From the NCBI GenBank assembly GCA_037074705.1, contig CM073590.1, forward strand, positions 8,138,001 through 8,202,000: a DNA stretch of 64,000 nucleotides, read 5' to 3'. Shown one piece after another: positions 1 through 12,639 of the stretch (the first letter of the stretch is position 1; every line of letters starts with the position of its first letter). The notes beneath the pieces were generated by a model that was given only the letters and a program-made list of their open reading frames with translations, ran no database searches and was not told the origin of the DNA. This DNA comes from Zhengitettix transpicula. Lineage: Eukaryota > Arthropoda > Insecta > Orthoptera > Tetrigidae. A program made the translations under genes and the position numbers.

Positions 1-101
1 TGCCCCGTCGCAGTTCCACCCGCCCGTCCCGGGCCTCGCGGGTCCCTTCGGGCTCGCCTCCTCCCTGGACGCCGTGCACCCCGCCGTCGCCTTCCCGCAA
101 G
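1..101 (+). CDS. otd: otd/Otx homeobox protein, upstream coding exon (3' end only)
   Basis: Reading from base 2, 33 codons are open and end in FGLASSLDAVHPAVAFPQ, followed by one base of a split Gly codon. The donor is CAAG|GTAAGC at 101/102. This residual g joins in phase with the exon at 29819 to give PQ-G-VNPRKQ, the junction expected just before an Otd/Otx homeodomain. The segment is Pro/Ala/Gly-rich and GC-rich, unlike the flanking AT-rich intron. The part S-L-D-A-V-H-P-A-V resembles the short pre-homeodomain segment of vertebrate OTX proteins (a D-L-L-H-P-S-V type motif, from memory), and PFGL and FPQG recall insect Otd. The start codon, promoter and any earlier exons lie outside the window, so the N-terminus is missing. 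In isolation the segment would be weak; the matching phase and junction carry the call. Confidence 0.8.
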
Positions 102-2725
102 GTAAGCCATAGCGCCAACGCCTTTCCACATTACTCCCACATGGTGACGCCTACCAATCCCATTAAATCAATACGACGGTTCTATCAGCGATACTCGATG
201 GTCGTTCAGTAAGTAAGGTGCAGAACACATTTCTCCAACGTTACGCCACAGAACCTATCTACATTTGGTTAACGATGTTTCTCTAGCAAACAATTCCTTG
301 CATTCTGTCATTGAAATAAATTGCAAGTTACGCAGATCATCCTATAGTACATAATGTATCTTACTCTATAAATGAAAAAACCTGCCAAAAATATCGGAGT
401 ACAAAAAATTTTATTGCGTCTCAGCTTGGCTTAGTATATGCACTCAATTTTATAAATATTGCTCGTTTACCAAATTGGGGGAATATTATACATTTACATA
501 TAGTTACTGCTGACGGTCTCTACCTGCCAATAAAATATATTGACTACAATTACATAGTAGTTTAATATAAAGTAATCTGACCCGTGATTGAGATTACATA
601 ATTTTAAGGCAAATGGATGTAATTGATAGACTGGTATGGAGGTGCTTTCAGTCCCTAACTGTTTTCAAGGATTCCAGCGATCGTCTGTTCCTTCTGTCAA
701 TAGTTCATACACATTATTCTTTAGAATAAAAAAATTATTGTTAAATGATACCAATTTGTTCTTATTCTGTTTTTATTAAAAACCATTCATATATTGAACA
801 TGAATTAGAAGCTTTCGGCTACTGCGATTTTCAACTTTTTATGCAGGAGTCCTAATGTTAATACATTTTGGGCCTTTTTCACCCAGCGTCAAAATTTACC
901 GGATAACATATATAATACATATAACATATATAATATATAATTTTCAATATATGAGAGGTTTTTAATTAAACCGGATAAGGAGAAAATTGTATCTATTAAG
1001 AATTATAATATACGTCCATTACACAGAGGAATGTTTTTTTTAAAACGTTTCAATCACCTTCTGTAATATCATTACAATATAGGTCTTTGATCTGACGCTA
1101 TCCACTTCTTTGATAGTTTCATCTTGTGTGTGTAGTTGAGTATGCGTGTCTACTGTTTACAGTGTGATAAGGTGTTATCATACATTTCTGTGTGTCTAAT
1201 TAATGCTCCACGATCACATTTCTCATGTCCAATTTTCCTGAAAAATATTATGCTCCGTATCTACTTAAATCCTCGCTTTTGTCAGTAGTATTGCACAAGT
1301 TCCAACCTCTCGAGTATCACAAGTAAACGGATTTTAACGACTCTGCTGAATAGGATAAAATCCGCCTAGGAGCGGTATTTATTTTTTTCAGCACTCAATT
1401 TTATTAATGAAGAATATGATTGTATTTTTACGTCAGTTTATATTAAATAAATAATGCAGTTTTCTGACCAATAGTTTGGTTGTGACCGCACTTGTTTGTA
1501 GTTTGTGAATAAGTGCCTCGGAAGAACTTCTAAAGTTAGTGTTTTTTTTAATAGGATGTGAAAATTTAGCATATTTAGGAAAGACGTGAGGAAGGTACAT
1601 ACACGTACCGAAACATTGTCGTTAATAAATAAAAATATTGTCTGATATTGGCCAGAAAACTGCAATATTTAATGCAGAATATGTTTAAATCACAGTCACC
1701 ATTTCTAATACATCGTCTGAATAATTTGTAAATATTTTTACATAAAATTTGTCCCATTTTTAAAATGGTTAATCACATAAAAATTGCTACTGAAAGGATT
1801 CATTATTGTATTGGATTTGTCATTAATATTATGCATAAGAATCTGTTTTGCAACTGCAATACGTAATCACGGAAGACATTTCGTCTGTGCTTACATCCAT
1901 CCACGCAAAGAAATTTCCGTATCACAAAGGTCGGGATTTCCATTAACATTTACGAGTATGGACGTAATTACGTAAGGAGAAGACTGAAAATCTTGCAGTG
2001 TTATTTACATGCGTAAGATTTTAAATTACTGAAATACTAAATTCGTTACATTTTTTAGTTTTATTTCACGTGAAATTCAGTAAGGGATTTAGATTTTTCT
2101 AAGCGTCATATACTTAACATTCCGAATACACATAGATTTATGTTCTATAACTGTAATATCCTTAGTTAAATAATCATATTAATTGTAATATTTAAAAATA
2201 AATTAATTTCATAACTTAAATCAATAAATATTTTAAACTCGTTCGGTTTTTGTTCTGAATTTTATATTTCTTTTTCCTTAGCGCTACAGCCCATTTAGGA
2301 CATTTACCTACAAGGAAGGAATATTATCTAGTTTAACCAATTTTTTTTGCTTCGAAGCAGGTGGTCTAACATGGAACACCAAAACTTATTTTATTTGTTT
2401 TTATTATATGACGAACAAAAACATTTTCGTATGAGAACTTTAAATATTGAAGTTAATCTATTAGTTATAGCTAAAGTATCTTTTTTACCGGCAATTTCGG
2501 ATCAGTAAAGTTTCCAATTGATATCGTCCAAATTTCTAGTCCCTGGCAATTACTTTCAATACTTAACAGCTTATGTCCTCTTTTTACGTTAAGTCCCAAT
2601 GAAATAATAATTATATATCCTCCGTTCTAGACCTTAATTACGGTTCAATAATTTCACCCAAAAATTTTCTTCCAGACAATTTAATTGTATAAACTTGAGA
2701 AATAAAAATTAATCAAATTAAATGT
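102..2725. other. AT-rich intron, no supported feature
   Basis: AT-rich sequence with short palindromic ATATA stretches near 907-945. Short ORFs at 1438-1975 have no recognisable domain or codon bias. Confidence 0.6.
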
Positions 2726-2729
2726 GCTC

Positions 2730-3040
2730 TCTTCACAAAGCGACGGTAATGAGGCACTGCAGCCTGTGACCGAACAATGACAATTATCCGACAGTAGCCC
2801 TGTGATGAGGGGCGAAATTGCGAAGAGCAATTATCGGCGGGCGCAATAAGCTATGCGGATTTCTTGCATTGCGTTGCAGTGCGGAGCAGTTGGTAATTGA
2901 GAAATCCTATTACAGGGGGATTATTTCACTATCCCTGTAATCCAGTGTTATTGCTCCTGAACAATTGATAGATAGCTCGCATTCCTAGAGCGGCAGTTTA
3001 CTCGATACGAGCCCAATCACTGCGGCACTACTGCGTCATT
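2730..3040. promoter_or_regulatory. Candidate intronic enhancer with paired K50-homeodomain sites
   Basis: A GC-richer island rich in short CpG words inside AT-rich intron. GGATTA at 2918-2923 and TAATCC at 2938-2943 are the two orientations of the Otd/Bicoid (K50) core. The second overlaps, and the first lies just inside, a 9-bp inverted repeat: ATTACAGGG at 2909-2917 and CCCTGTAAT at 2933-2941. TAATTG (2894-2899) and other homeodomain cores are nearby. Regulatory function is inferred; no conservation data are available. Confidence 0.35.
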
Positions 3041-3314
3041 CGTTTAGTTTAGTTGAAGATCGATTTAAGACACCTTGCTTTTAACATATTATATAATATG
3101 GAATTATCTGATTGATGTCTAAACGGTACGGACAGAAATTTCTGGCTTAGAACATTTATCATAGTATCGGCCTCCTATAATAATATCACAACTATAATTA
3201 AACTTTAAATACAGATATATTGACAGTAATGTGTTTAAAGAAAAGAGAATATTATGCGGAATAATGAAACAACATTGGAATTAATGTTTATTTAATGAAT
3301 AAGAAAGATAACCA

Positions 3315-3396
3315 ATTCAGACAAAAAAGTGATGATATAAATCTGGGATCCCAATAACGTTGTGTGGTATTTATATTATCACTTTTTTGACTGAAT
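3315..3396. repeat. Short foldback element, hammerhead-like family 2 (deleted core)
   Basis: 28-bp inverted arms at 3315-3342 and 3369-3396, with 26 of 28 positions complementary. They surround a 26-bp centre holding the perfect palindrome TGGGATCCCA and an AACGTTGTGTGG tail. The arms (AAGTGATxATATAAAT) and AACGTTGTGTGGTAT also occur in the foldbacks at 17.8-18.15 and 33.4-33.9 kb. This copy has lost the CTGAAGA half of the core. Confidence 0.6.
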
Positions 3397-3647
3397 ATTT
3401 TCAATCAGACGTAAATTTTTCATTTTAATGTTTATTTAACTCTAAAAAAAAGCGTTTTAAATAAGAAAAAAATAATTAAACCTTATTTATTCATTGCAGT
3501 GATTAAGGCCCTAGAATGTTCAGTTCAATGTGCGGATCACTCTGAGATGTATAAATTCTACATGAAACACAGAATCAGCTTTTGTTAATGATATATATAA
3601 ATATATGTTCTGACTATTGATAAAATCAAAAATAAATAAAAATCGGT

Positions 3648-3782
3648 CAATTTTAAGTCAGAAAAAAGAATTTATTAATGTAAAATTAAACAACGTTTCG
3701 TCGCTTATATGAGGTCGCCAAATAAGTGACGAAACGTTGTTTAATTTTACATTAATAAATTCTTTTTTCTGACTTAAAATTG
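3648..3782. repeat. 61-bp-arm inverted repeat with hammerhead-like centre (family 1)
   Basis: Arms 3648-3708 and 3722-3782 are reverse complements at 60 of 61 positions; the one exception (3703/3727) would be a G-U wobble in RNA. The loop is 13 bases. CAACGTTTC at 3691-3699 and GAAACGTTG at 3731-3739 face each other. Read on the plus strand, ATGAG, a 5-bp stem (GTCGC/GTGAC) and GAAAC follow the order of a hammerhead stem II and core, but CTGATGA is degraded to TATATGA. The outer ends (TCTGACTTAAAATTG) recur in the half-elements at 18.3, 29.5 and 31.1 kb. Confidence 0.75.
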
Positions 3783-3799
3783 TCTGATGTTTGCTTATT

Positions 3800-6700
3800 T
3801 ATTAATAACATTTATTTGCTACCGTGAAGTATAAACAGAATTAAATAATTAAAAAATAGAAACAAATGGAAATATTGCGAGACCTCTTTCTCTAAAGTTA
3901 TTTTTAGTGCCACAACCTTAGATTTATTTTTAAGTTCCCCAACATGTCTTCGAGAACTATCAATGGAGATAGAATAGAAGTTTTATAAGCCAATTTGCAA
4001 ATGATTTTCTTTTAGAAGTTTTACGTATACTTAGTCATGTTTATCTGATATCTCACCGTTACTTACAAGTTCTTGTTTTTTTTAAAAAAAATTGAATATA
4101 ATTTCAAGTTACAGGCACGCATTTTTTGGCCGGCTTCCTATAACTATGTAGACTACCTTATTCGTTTCATTAACGCGATCAGGTTCAGAGGACAAATTCC
4201 TGGACATATTCTGGATTTATGAGTAACGTGTAGTCAGTGTGGCAATTCTCCTTCAGTATTAGTCATGGTTTTCTTGATTAGAGTCGGCACAAAGATGAAT
4301 GTCCGTGTCGGCATTACAACCCGGAACCTCTGCAATGCAAGTCAATGAATCTGACCGCAGAACTTCGGCACTACCAAATTATACACAGCTGCCATTAATT
4401 TTTTCTAATATTTTCTGTATATATTTCAATGAACCGAACTATAGTGGTGTGCGCTCCAGATATTCTCCAAATTATTCTTGCCATTATTCCCGTTGCAAAA
4501 TGATCTTTTTTTTGTCTTTGACTTATCATTTGAAGTCCCCCTTTGCGTGAGTTAACACGAAAGTTCTACATAATTAAACTCGTAGCTACGAAAGATTCTA
4601 TGTCTGGTTTTTATTCTGGCACATATCAGGCTATAGACTCGTTTACGAATTTCCAAATGTAATTACAGTATGCTCATTTTAATATGTATTATGCTGTCTT
4701 ATTAATGGTTCATGTTTGAATTGACCCATTTTTGTGGTCGAATCCCTTTCTGGGATAATTATTTTACAAATTCATTATGTTCTTCTAACATTTTATTCCT
4801 GCTATGGGTATGCACATTATTAGCTTAATAGAATATCTCATCCAATATTTTGAGGATAATCGTAAATCAATAACCACAGAGTCCTTTGACCATCTGGTTT
4901 TCGAGGGCATTCAACAAGAAATCGGGTTGACTCTCGTAATCTAACTCTCCGAAATCAATCAAAGCCTCTTAATAATTTTGGTGTTGTCTTTGTTAGTTGC
5001 TAGGTAAAGCTATTACCGTGGATGACCTTGCCTGAGGAATGCCGTCGGGCGTCGGATTATTGGCTTACGTGTGCGCGAAGCCGTGGAACAGCGAGGGGGT
5101 GCAACTGGAGCTGGCCGACCCGACGCGACGCTCACGGGTTTCTCTCTCCCGTCGTTTTCGCCCCACTACCCCAAGCTCGGAAATAGTCATTATTCCCGAT
5201 ATCCTAACAGGAAGGAAGTGTTGGACTTATATACTGCGGTGGAGCACCCCACCGTTTGTATGGTTCAACAGATTAGTTCGCGCCTCTACCATGTGATATG
5301 ACGTGTATTAAGAGTATTAACTTACTACGTGAGTTAAAAGAGTTGTCATTTATAATGAGAAGTGTCGAAAGTAAAGAGTATTTTGACGACCTCTAACAGG
5401 TATTCAACGTGGTTGCTCACTATTTATTCGGGTAAAAAATCTGAAATTATCGTTTACTTGATCAATTATGATGGTAAATCCATTTCTGAGGTCATTGCGT
5501 GTTTTTCGAACATTTAATTTTTGTTATGGATATAAGCAATAAAAGCTTAATCGAAAGTGTTTTCGATATCATATGAAATATATTGAGAGTAATGATAGAT
5601 CTATAACTAGCAGTGACTACATTCCTTTGCCTATTTGATATTCGAGACTCTTGTACGAGGAAACGCTTTGGCCGTCGCAAGCGAACTATAAAAGTTGAAT
5701 CAGTGAATTGAAAGAGCTACGTACTAAACTGTATTTAAGCAGTTGTAAATTTTTGTGTGTGTTAATGCGGTACTACGTGCTCACTCGTGTAAATGCAGAG
5801 TTTCTAATGTGAAACTGTATACTCTCGCATTACATTAATTCTCGGCGACAGGGGCAAGATGTGACCTAGCATTACAGTTGAACTACACCTCCGTATAATA
5901 ATCTTTGAAATGTCTTCTAATATGTTTCATCCATCACGAAATTACCTTCACTTACATTTTTGGAATAAAACTGTGTTCGTTCTGCCTTTATAAAGGACGA
6001 CGTTTGGAATTACAACTGAGACAAAATCACGATGTTGTTAATCTATTATGCAGATCGGTGTTACGAATATTACTAAAATAAATTGAAAGAAAAAATCCGA
6101 TGTCTACATGGCAGTTAGTGCCATTATTGATTTTAAATATGTTTCAAATCCGGTTTCATTATTTAAATATTTCTTGTTTCCCATAACGCGCAGGTTCATT
6201 CAAGTCCTAACAGTTAATGGTGCGTTTCTTGTTTACTTGACATTATTGGTAGTATAAGAAGTTTTTAGTTGAAAAGTAATTTTATTGGTGTAAATTATAA
6301 ATACAAAAAAATTAGAACCGACTAAAATTAAAACCGAGTAATCCGCAACGTTTCCATGGCGTGCTCTGCAGACATTTTTCTTCACGCTTCACTTCGCTAA
6401 TGGGAAAGAATATTCCACAGTTGACCTTGTAGATTAATTCTGTTAATTAATCTTGAAAGTGAGAACCACAGTAACAAGGAATCTCGTCATGTAACAAAAT
6501 TGTTTACGCAATGCTCAAAACAAAATTTAAAAGAGGAAAATTATGCAAAATAGTCGTGTAAATTTATTTCCAGGTACCTTCAATCACAAATAGCTGCTAA
6601 GTTTTAAAGACATAACTGTTATTCACCTGAAAATTATAGCAGAACACTCGATGGAAACGTTGATTAATGAATATTAAACCCGGTTTCATCATTAATTTTT

Positions 6701-7385
6701 GTTATGAAAACAATATTATAAAAGCAGTGCAGAATGAATTATGCTTGTATTCAATTGAAAACGTTTCTAAGAAAAGCATCTGTATGAATTCAAAATAAAA
6801 TTCTTGAATTATGAAATTTGTTCCCTTGGAGATTTAAAATTTCAGTATGTTGAAATAATTGCTTGGGAAAATGTTGGGAGTCGTTTCGAATTTTTAGTCT
6901 CTATTCTAATATCCATACTCCTGAATATGCGACGAAGTAAAATATTTTTGAAATATTAGTAATTGTTTTATTAATTCAAGTGTTACCTAAATAATTCGAA
7001 ATAAAGGTTTTTCGCATACAAATTATTATGTTTTGACCATCGGCATGAATACGGGTCGATAAGGTCTTAGAGTCAGTGTGACGCGTTCCAGAAGTTTGTC
7101 TGCGCTTCTAGCAAACAATAAGCTCGGAGTTGAGTACAACGTTCGTAATCAGTCCGATTTGCGAATTATTGACTAATTAACTCCCAACGGGACGGAAGTG
7201 AGCTGGACAAGAATGATTATAAATCTAAATCATTTTAGTTAATACACTCTTCAATGAATCGTTAAAAAATGGAATTTAAACGGAATAATATACATTTCCC
7301 AATATTACAATTTGGTTAAAATTCGTTAGTCACAAAATATTCTGTGGATTAAAGTTTATAATAATGGGGAAAACTATGAAAAAGC
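3800..7385. other. Intron sequence with one GC-rich island
   Basis: Mostly AT-rich, no recognised gene. About 5030-5300 is conspicuously GC/CpG-rich and open in two frames (85 and 76 codons), but neither translation resembles a known domain and no splice context supports an exon; it may be regulatory. Degenerate AACGTT words at 6350 and 6655 in opposite orientation may be eroded foldback ends. Confidence 0.4.
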
Positions 7386-7790
7386 GGATGACCGAAGAAA
7401 AGTCCAACGTTTCGAATGGTAAAAAGTCTCTGTTGACAAAAATGGTTAGGAATCCGACCAATAAACAGGACCCTGAGCATTCGTGAAGTATACAGACTGA
7501 ATTTAGTAGCTTTTATAACAGACGGGGAGGTCTGAGAGCCAAAAACTCCCTGTAGCCTGTTTCTTTCCCAACCTTTATGTTGAAGATGCTATATTACTTT
7601 TCGACTCGTTGGCTTAAACCTCCCAATTTTCTACTTTATCAGGATTTTCCCTAATGAAGTCAATAGAATCTCCAAATTTATCAACACAAAAAGTTGAAAA
7701 ACAATATACTAATTTTTACAGTTAACCTGATGACGCTGGCGGAGCTTGCTGTCGAAACGTTGTTGTTCAACAAACTATTGGCCCGGGTTG
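7385..7790. repeat. Eroded foldback with hammerhead-like core (CTGATGA...GAAACGTTG)
   Basis: On the plus strand CTGATGA at 7727-7733 is followed by 20 bases and then GAAACGTTG at 7754-7762; the GTTGTTGTTCAAC after it could form a short stem III-like hairpin. Stem II is imperfect. An opposing CAACGTTTCG lies at about 7408-7417, so the pair may be the ends of one inverted element. Both hammerhead core strings are intact here. Confidence 0.45.
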
Positions 7791-7954
7791 AGACCCGAGA
7801 ATTTTATTTACAACAAACTGAAATTGGTAACTTTTTACTGATCACAGTTTTTACATAAGTATAAATAGTTGAGTTATATTTGCATGATTTGCATAAAATA
7901 TTTCAATACAGGATTTTATTCATTAAATAAGACAGAAAAATCGACAAAACCGGG

Positions 7955-8020
7955 AAACGAAGACGATACAACTGCTTAGTACGCAGCTGCTCGAACCATC
8001 TGAGCTATCCTGTCGACGAT
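7955..8020 (-). repeat. tRNA-like fragment (SINE head or tRNA pseudogene)
   Basis: On the minus strand TAGCTCAGATGG is a perfect A-box. A D-arm pairs GCTC with GAGC, and an anticodon arm pairs CTGC with GCAG around a 7-base loop. The T-arm/B-box is lost (TTCGTTTCCC in place of GGTTCGAATCC) and no acceptor stem closes. It is therefore a SINE head or a decayed tRNA, not a working tRNA gene. Confidence 0.5.
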
Positions 8021-8499
8021 CTGCTCTTTTCGAATTTTTTCCTCTCTTTTTGTATGCTACCCGTATATGAGGTTAAATCACAATTTATTGATTTTTTCAT
8101 TCTTAGGACTTAGCGAAGAAGCAAGTAATTGATTTAATTTCTAAAACTAGAACTTTCGTAATTAATATAGCACAATAAAATTATTTTATACTTGAAACAT
8201 CATTAGATTTTATCATAATTTTATAGAACAGGTCAAGAAATTAATGCAATGCAATTTGTTCAACTGTAAAGAAAACTCATTAAGTGATTTGTGAAAATTT
8301 TACACGAATAGTTGACATAATTATCCTACTCTCAATTTTGTTTTGAGCATTGCGTGAATAATTTTGTAATATGACTAGCTTACTTGTTACTGTGGTTCTC
8401 GGTATCGCCTCGAAGTTTAATTGACAGATTTTATCTACAAAGTTTCCGTGAAAGCTGGTAAACGGCACACGATTTTATTTTCAATCGTGTAATTTTCTT

Positions 8500-8720
8500 C
8501 CCCACACTCCCAATCCTCTTTCAAAATTGGCGAAGTGAAGCGAGTAGAAAGCAGTTAGCTAATGGACGGAGCACGTGCCGGCGAATGGACAACGTTTGTG
8601 CTGTTATTAACCGCTTGGTTATTAGGAGATGAGATTTAGCAGCAGGCAGTCTCCCTTAGCAAGCAACAATCAACCGCCCCCACAGCAGTCTAAGCGGATC
8701 ATTACTCGCGGTATCAACTT
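8500..8720. promoter_or_regulatory. Candidate regulatory island carrying shared 12-mer (reverse copy)
   Basis: GC-richer island with repeated GTTATTA words and, at 8690-8701, CTAAGCGGATCA, the reverse complement of TGATCCGCTTAG. The same 12-mer occurs forward at 20186-20197 and, with one further 3' base shared, at 26649-26660. A 79-codon ORF across 8629-8868 shows no recognisable domain. Confidence 0.3.
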
Positions 8721-8879
8721 CAAACAGTTTCGTTACATTTCGACGAGACACAGAATTAACATAAATCAAAGTAACCTTGGCCGTGCCCTCACTTCGTATA
8801 GTTACATACAAGACAGACACCGCAAATTTTGTGACCTACTGCCATATCTATTGTCCTCTGAAATATAATAACTCGTCTA

Positions 8880-10145
8880 GTCGTTTCTATTAATCAAACT
8901 AAATTATCAAAACCCTTCTCTGGATGAAGTTCATTGACTCAATTAGATAATATCTCGATACCTAGCGTAACTGTGAATCTGCGTGTGCGAATTTTAAAGC
9001 AATTTATTTAAATTTTAGTAGTGTAAACGTTTTATAAAATTTTCATCGCCCGGTTAGTAGCGTAAAATTTATTGTTGTATTCTGTAGAGCCTTGTTTAAA
9101 AATAATCATACACAGCTTTACTGTTCTTAATAAATTCCATAAATAATCGGGTACTGATTGGAAATGTTTTCTCAGATCATGTAACTAGAAAATCATATAT
9201 ACATGTGGAGAAATAATACAGCCGTTCGTTATAACGTACTTTGGTTAAAAAAAATAGATTCAGCTTCAAATGGCGTTTATGAATTTTAGTGGGAGTTCAA
9301 ATCGATAAGGTTCACTTCAACTCGCCAACAATGTTTTTTCGAAATGCAACACGCTACATAAACTTCACTCGATTCTTAACTTATAAATCTGCTTGAGTGG
9401 TGTAACTTACGTATCCGATAAAGAAATTGTATATTACAATAATCTGAAATTTACGAAATTAGTATCCAAAATTACACGCTCTTGACTACACTTTTAGTTA
9501 ATGATAAACAATAAGTAATTTTAAGCTCAGGTGGTAGTAATAGACTTGTAATAAATAGACTTCTGGAAAAACTGTTTTTACTTGAATGGAAAATAATAGT
9601 TTTACTACCCAGTATTCATTAACATTTAATACCATAAAAGTACAGTTCAGTAATCTGCAAATAAAGGCCACCATCCAATACGAGAGTACAACTTTGAAGA
9701 ATACTTGCCTTAGTAGCGGACGAATGTTGTATGAAGGCATCAACTGACGTTTGTTATGTTGAGAAAGTTTTGGGTTATACGGTCCCTCATCTGCAATATA
9801 TAGAAAAAAAATTTCCGCAGAATTTGTCACACGTGAGACATTTTGGAAATAGCTCTATTTCTGTGTTTTTACCGTTTTATTTAAGCGAACCATTATTTGG
9901 CTATTATTCCGACATTCATATTATTTTTAACACCAAGAAAATACCACGAGTCAGGCGAAAAATTGGTGCTATTGGTTACATGGTTACAATGGACGCAGCA
10001 CGGCCGGACCACCGAGCAGCGAGTAGTTTGGTACCAAAGATCATAACGATCTTGCTGTGCACTGAACCGTATGAGTTTCTCGGGCATGAATACGTCCTTT
10101 CGGACATAACATACTGCCACCGAGAGATCCTAAGTAAATCTTCGT
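8880..10145. other. Intron sequence, no supported gene
   Basis: AT-rich. A 138-codon ORF at 9731-10147 and overlapping antisense ORFs are the longest here, but the translation has no recognisable domain, and competing open frames on both strands argue against coding. Confidence 0.5.
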
Positions 10146-10149
10146 GAGT

Positions 10150-10420
10150 CTGTGAAATGTGGATTTTCCGCGTGCCGAATTTGAGGGCGGTTTTGGTGTC
10201 GGCGGGAGGCCTCGTTGCGTGCAATCTTTGACGGCGGCTCACGCCTGTTGTCACTTGTTTGCCGGCGTGGAAACACAATTGTCAAGCCTCTCTTTGTGCC
10301 TTCCCAGGTATCAACGTCCACGCGGGGCGGAAAGGGCTGCTTCGCACCTGGCCAAATATCCGGCGAACCTTTCAGCAATGCGTACTTCTTCGGACAGACA
10401 AATCAAACGCAAAGTTTGCA
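10150..10420. promoter_or_regulatory. CpG-rich intronic island
   Basis: Dense CG words and high GC content compared with both flanks, with several overlapping ORFs on both strands, which is the usual by-product of GC-rich non-coding DNA. It may be a regulatory element; no specific sites are claimed. Confidence 0.25.
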
Positions 10421-10984
10421 GAGACATTTTAGAATGATTGGTACCGCTACTGCCTTTCTGCACAGGTCTGTTGCCTTTGAAATTTCCCTTTTGCTGTTTG
10501 TTGGAAACTATAAACTATACCTACCCTGGATCACTAACCGTTCGTAAGATTTAAAATTGCATTTCGACTGTATAATTTACTGAAGAAAAATACTACGTCT
10601 GAGTAGTTCCAGTTGGAAATGGTGAAAAATTTGTGATTGACCCGGCTACTATCGGTTCGCGCTAAGCCTCCAAGAGGACAAACCTACTTGCAGGTGGCAG
10701 CAGTTGTGTTCTCAAAGCATTTCAAGAGAGTGTTGACTTATTTTAAATAAACTATCGAAATAAAATAGTTACAGTCCTACATATTATCCATTGTTAGATC
10801 GTGTTTCGTCTTCTTAAATACTGTAGGGACCTATTAATTACCCTTCAAGATATTTATATTTTGAATAAATTATTCAGTAGAAGGTTGGCAATTAGAATAT
10901 GGAGAATACATAGGAGCTAAGAAATTTTTATAAAATGTCGGACATAGAAAAATCTCGAATAAGAGAGATACAAGTTTGTTCGGC

Positions 10985-11155
10985 CGGCGTCCTGTGGTAT
11001 AGTAGTTATCGTCTCTGCCTCGGAAAATAGAGGTCGCCGGTTCGAATCCCAGAAACGAAATTAATTCCCAGACAAGCTGAAATACTACAGACTTTCAACA
11101 GAAAGTCGCTAATGACCTTAACCGTTGATGCGACTATAATTAATTTTTTTTAAAT
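10985..11155 (+). mobile_element. tRNA-derived SINE
   Basis: An A-box-like TGGTATAGTAG (10995-11005) and a perfect B-box GGTTCGAATCCC (11039-11050) are spaced as in a tRNA, but the acceptor stem does not close. The body ends in AGTCGCTAATGACC...GATGCGACT (about 11104-11135), able to fold as AGTCGC/GCGACT, followed by AT-rich tail sequence. Related tails stand at 41.17 kb behind a LINE fragment and at 36.93 kb. This head-body-tail layout is typical of a tRNA-derived SINE mobilised by a LINE. Confidence 0.7.
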
Positions 11156-11159
11156 GTTC

Positions 11160-12635
11160 TGATTGATGTTCGTATAAATTCGGAGACACACTTCAGTCTG
11201 GAATGTTTGTTTGTAATAAATAGCAGTTTTTACACTCAAATACAAGGCTTGTGCGATGGTGTAAGATTAATGGCTTCAAATTTAAGAAACCACGTGATAA
11301 TAGGTTCAAACTTTTCCGGGATCTGTGAAAGGCATGTACCAATTCCCAGAACTGCCTTAGTATTTTCGGGAAAATTACTTGTGTTTCTAAGACGGAAGAG
11401 TTTCTCGTGAAGCCAAATATTGCTGTCAGGAATCAAATCATCTTAACATATTATGTTGTCCATACAGCGATTTTATAAATGGCTTGTTTGTTTTAAGTCG
11501 TAGCCTGTCGTGGACTTTGTAAAGATACATTACAGTAATTTATCAATTTGTTTATATATTACTCTTCAGAAAGTAGAGATTATAGAGAAGTAACGTTATC
11601 AGACCTTATTAGACCGAAGCTGATTGATTTTAAAGTGTTGATATAGATATTCAAGATAATCTGTGAGGAAAAATAGTATTTTGTTTTCATTGTTGGAATG
11701 AAGCGTTCACTGGATATCGAGTTTTATTTATATAAATTTGTATTATATTTTTAAAACATTACAGTATAGGTCTCCTAATAGATATTTAAGAAGGCTCTTT
11801 GACTTTATAAATAATATTAACCAATAAAGTGAATAACTTAGCCCGGTATAACATGAAACCGGAACATCTGCAGGGTAATAATAGTACTGGAAAAAAAATC
11901 GGATAATTTTGGCATGAAAAACCCAATGCACATCCACATCAAATCAGACTTTATTCGTGCTTCCGACCAAAATCTTGAGTGACTCGCCGCGTCGAGATTT
12001 ACGTTGCCAGTTTAAAATTCTACAAGTTTAAATTCAAATATTTCACTGCTGGGGCTTCAGTGATCCGGTTTTTCTTCTTCGCTGTAATTCGTAGAATAGA
12101 TTTTCCGGAAGTAAAACATGGTAATTAATAGAAATATAATATACGCAGTAGTTACAGAAGTACTTTCGGAGGATTCACTCACCATAAATAACTTTTATGG
12201 CCAACACGTATGAAATCAGAAGGCTAACTTTTAAATCTACTTAGGATATTTAACATTTTGCTATACAACGTCGCGTCGGGTCACCTTCATAAAAAGTGCC
12301 TTCGTCTGAAATTTGAAAATTGTGTCCCATTATTCGTTTACCGACTCAAGCTGAATTTTTTGTTCATGTGTATAATATTGTAAAGCGATTTTGATTGGCT
12401 AGTTTATGCTGTAGTGGAAAAATATTAATTCATGTAACCTTCATGAAATCTAAGCAATGTAAAGTAAGTTTTCTTTAGTACAATTTTTAACTAATTGAAA
12501 TTATTATTATAAATATGTAATAAATTATTTTTAGCTTTAATTTATATATAAATTGACATTTATTATTTTACTAATAAAATGTGTGAAATTTCGCCAAAGT
12601 GATGGTCTTTTGACTGATGATTAACTTATTTGTAC
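11160..12635. other. Intron sequence, nothing recognised
   Basis: AT-rich. Short ORFs at 11207-11436 and 11743-11937 have no recognisable domain. Confidence 0.5.
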
Positions 12636-12639
12636 TTTA

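Noticed and set aside
5030..5300. Missing otd exon or other gene exon in a GC-rich patch
   Set aside because: The known exon junctions already join in phase, and neither open frame resembles Otd or another domain.
9731..10147. 138-codon plus-strand ORF
   Set aside because: No recognisable domain, and overlapping antisense ORFs are equally open; it lies inside otd intron 1.
10985..11060. Working tRNA gene
   Set aside because: A- and B-boxes are present, but the acceptor stem does not close and the anticodon loop is too long; the SINE explanation fits better.
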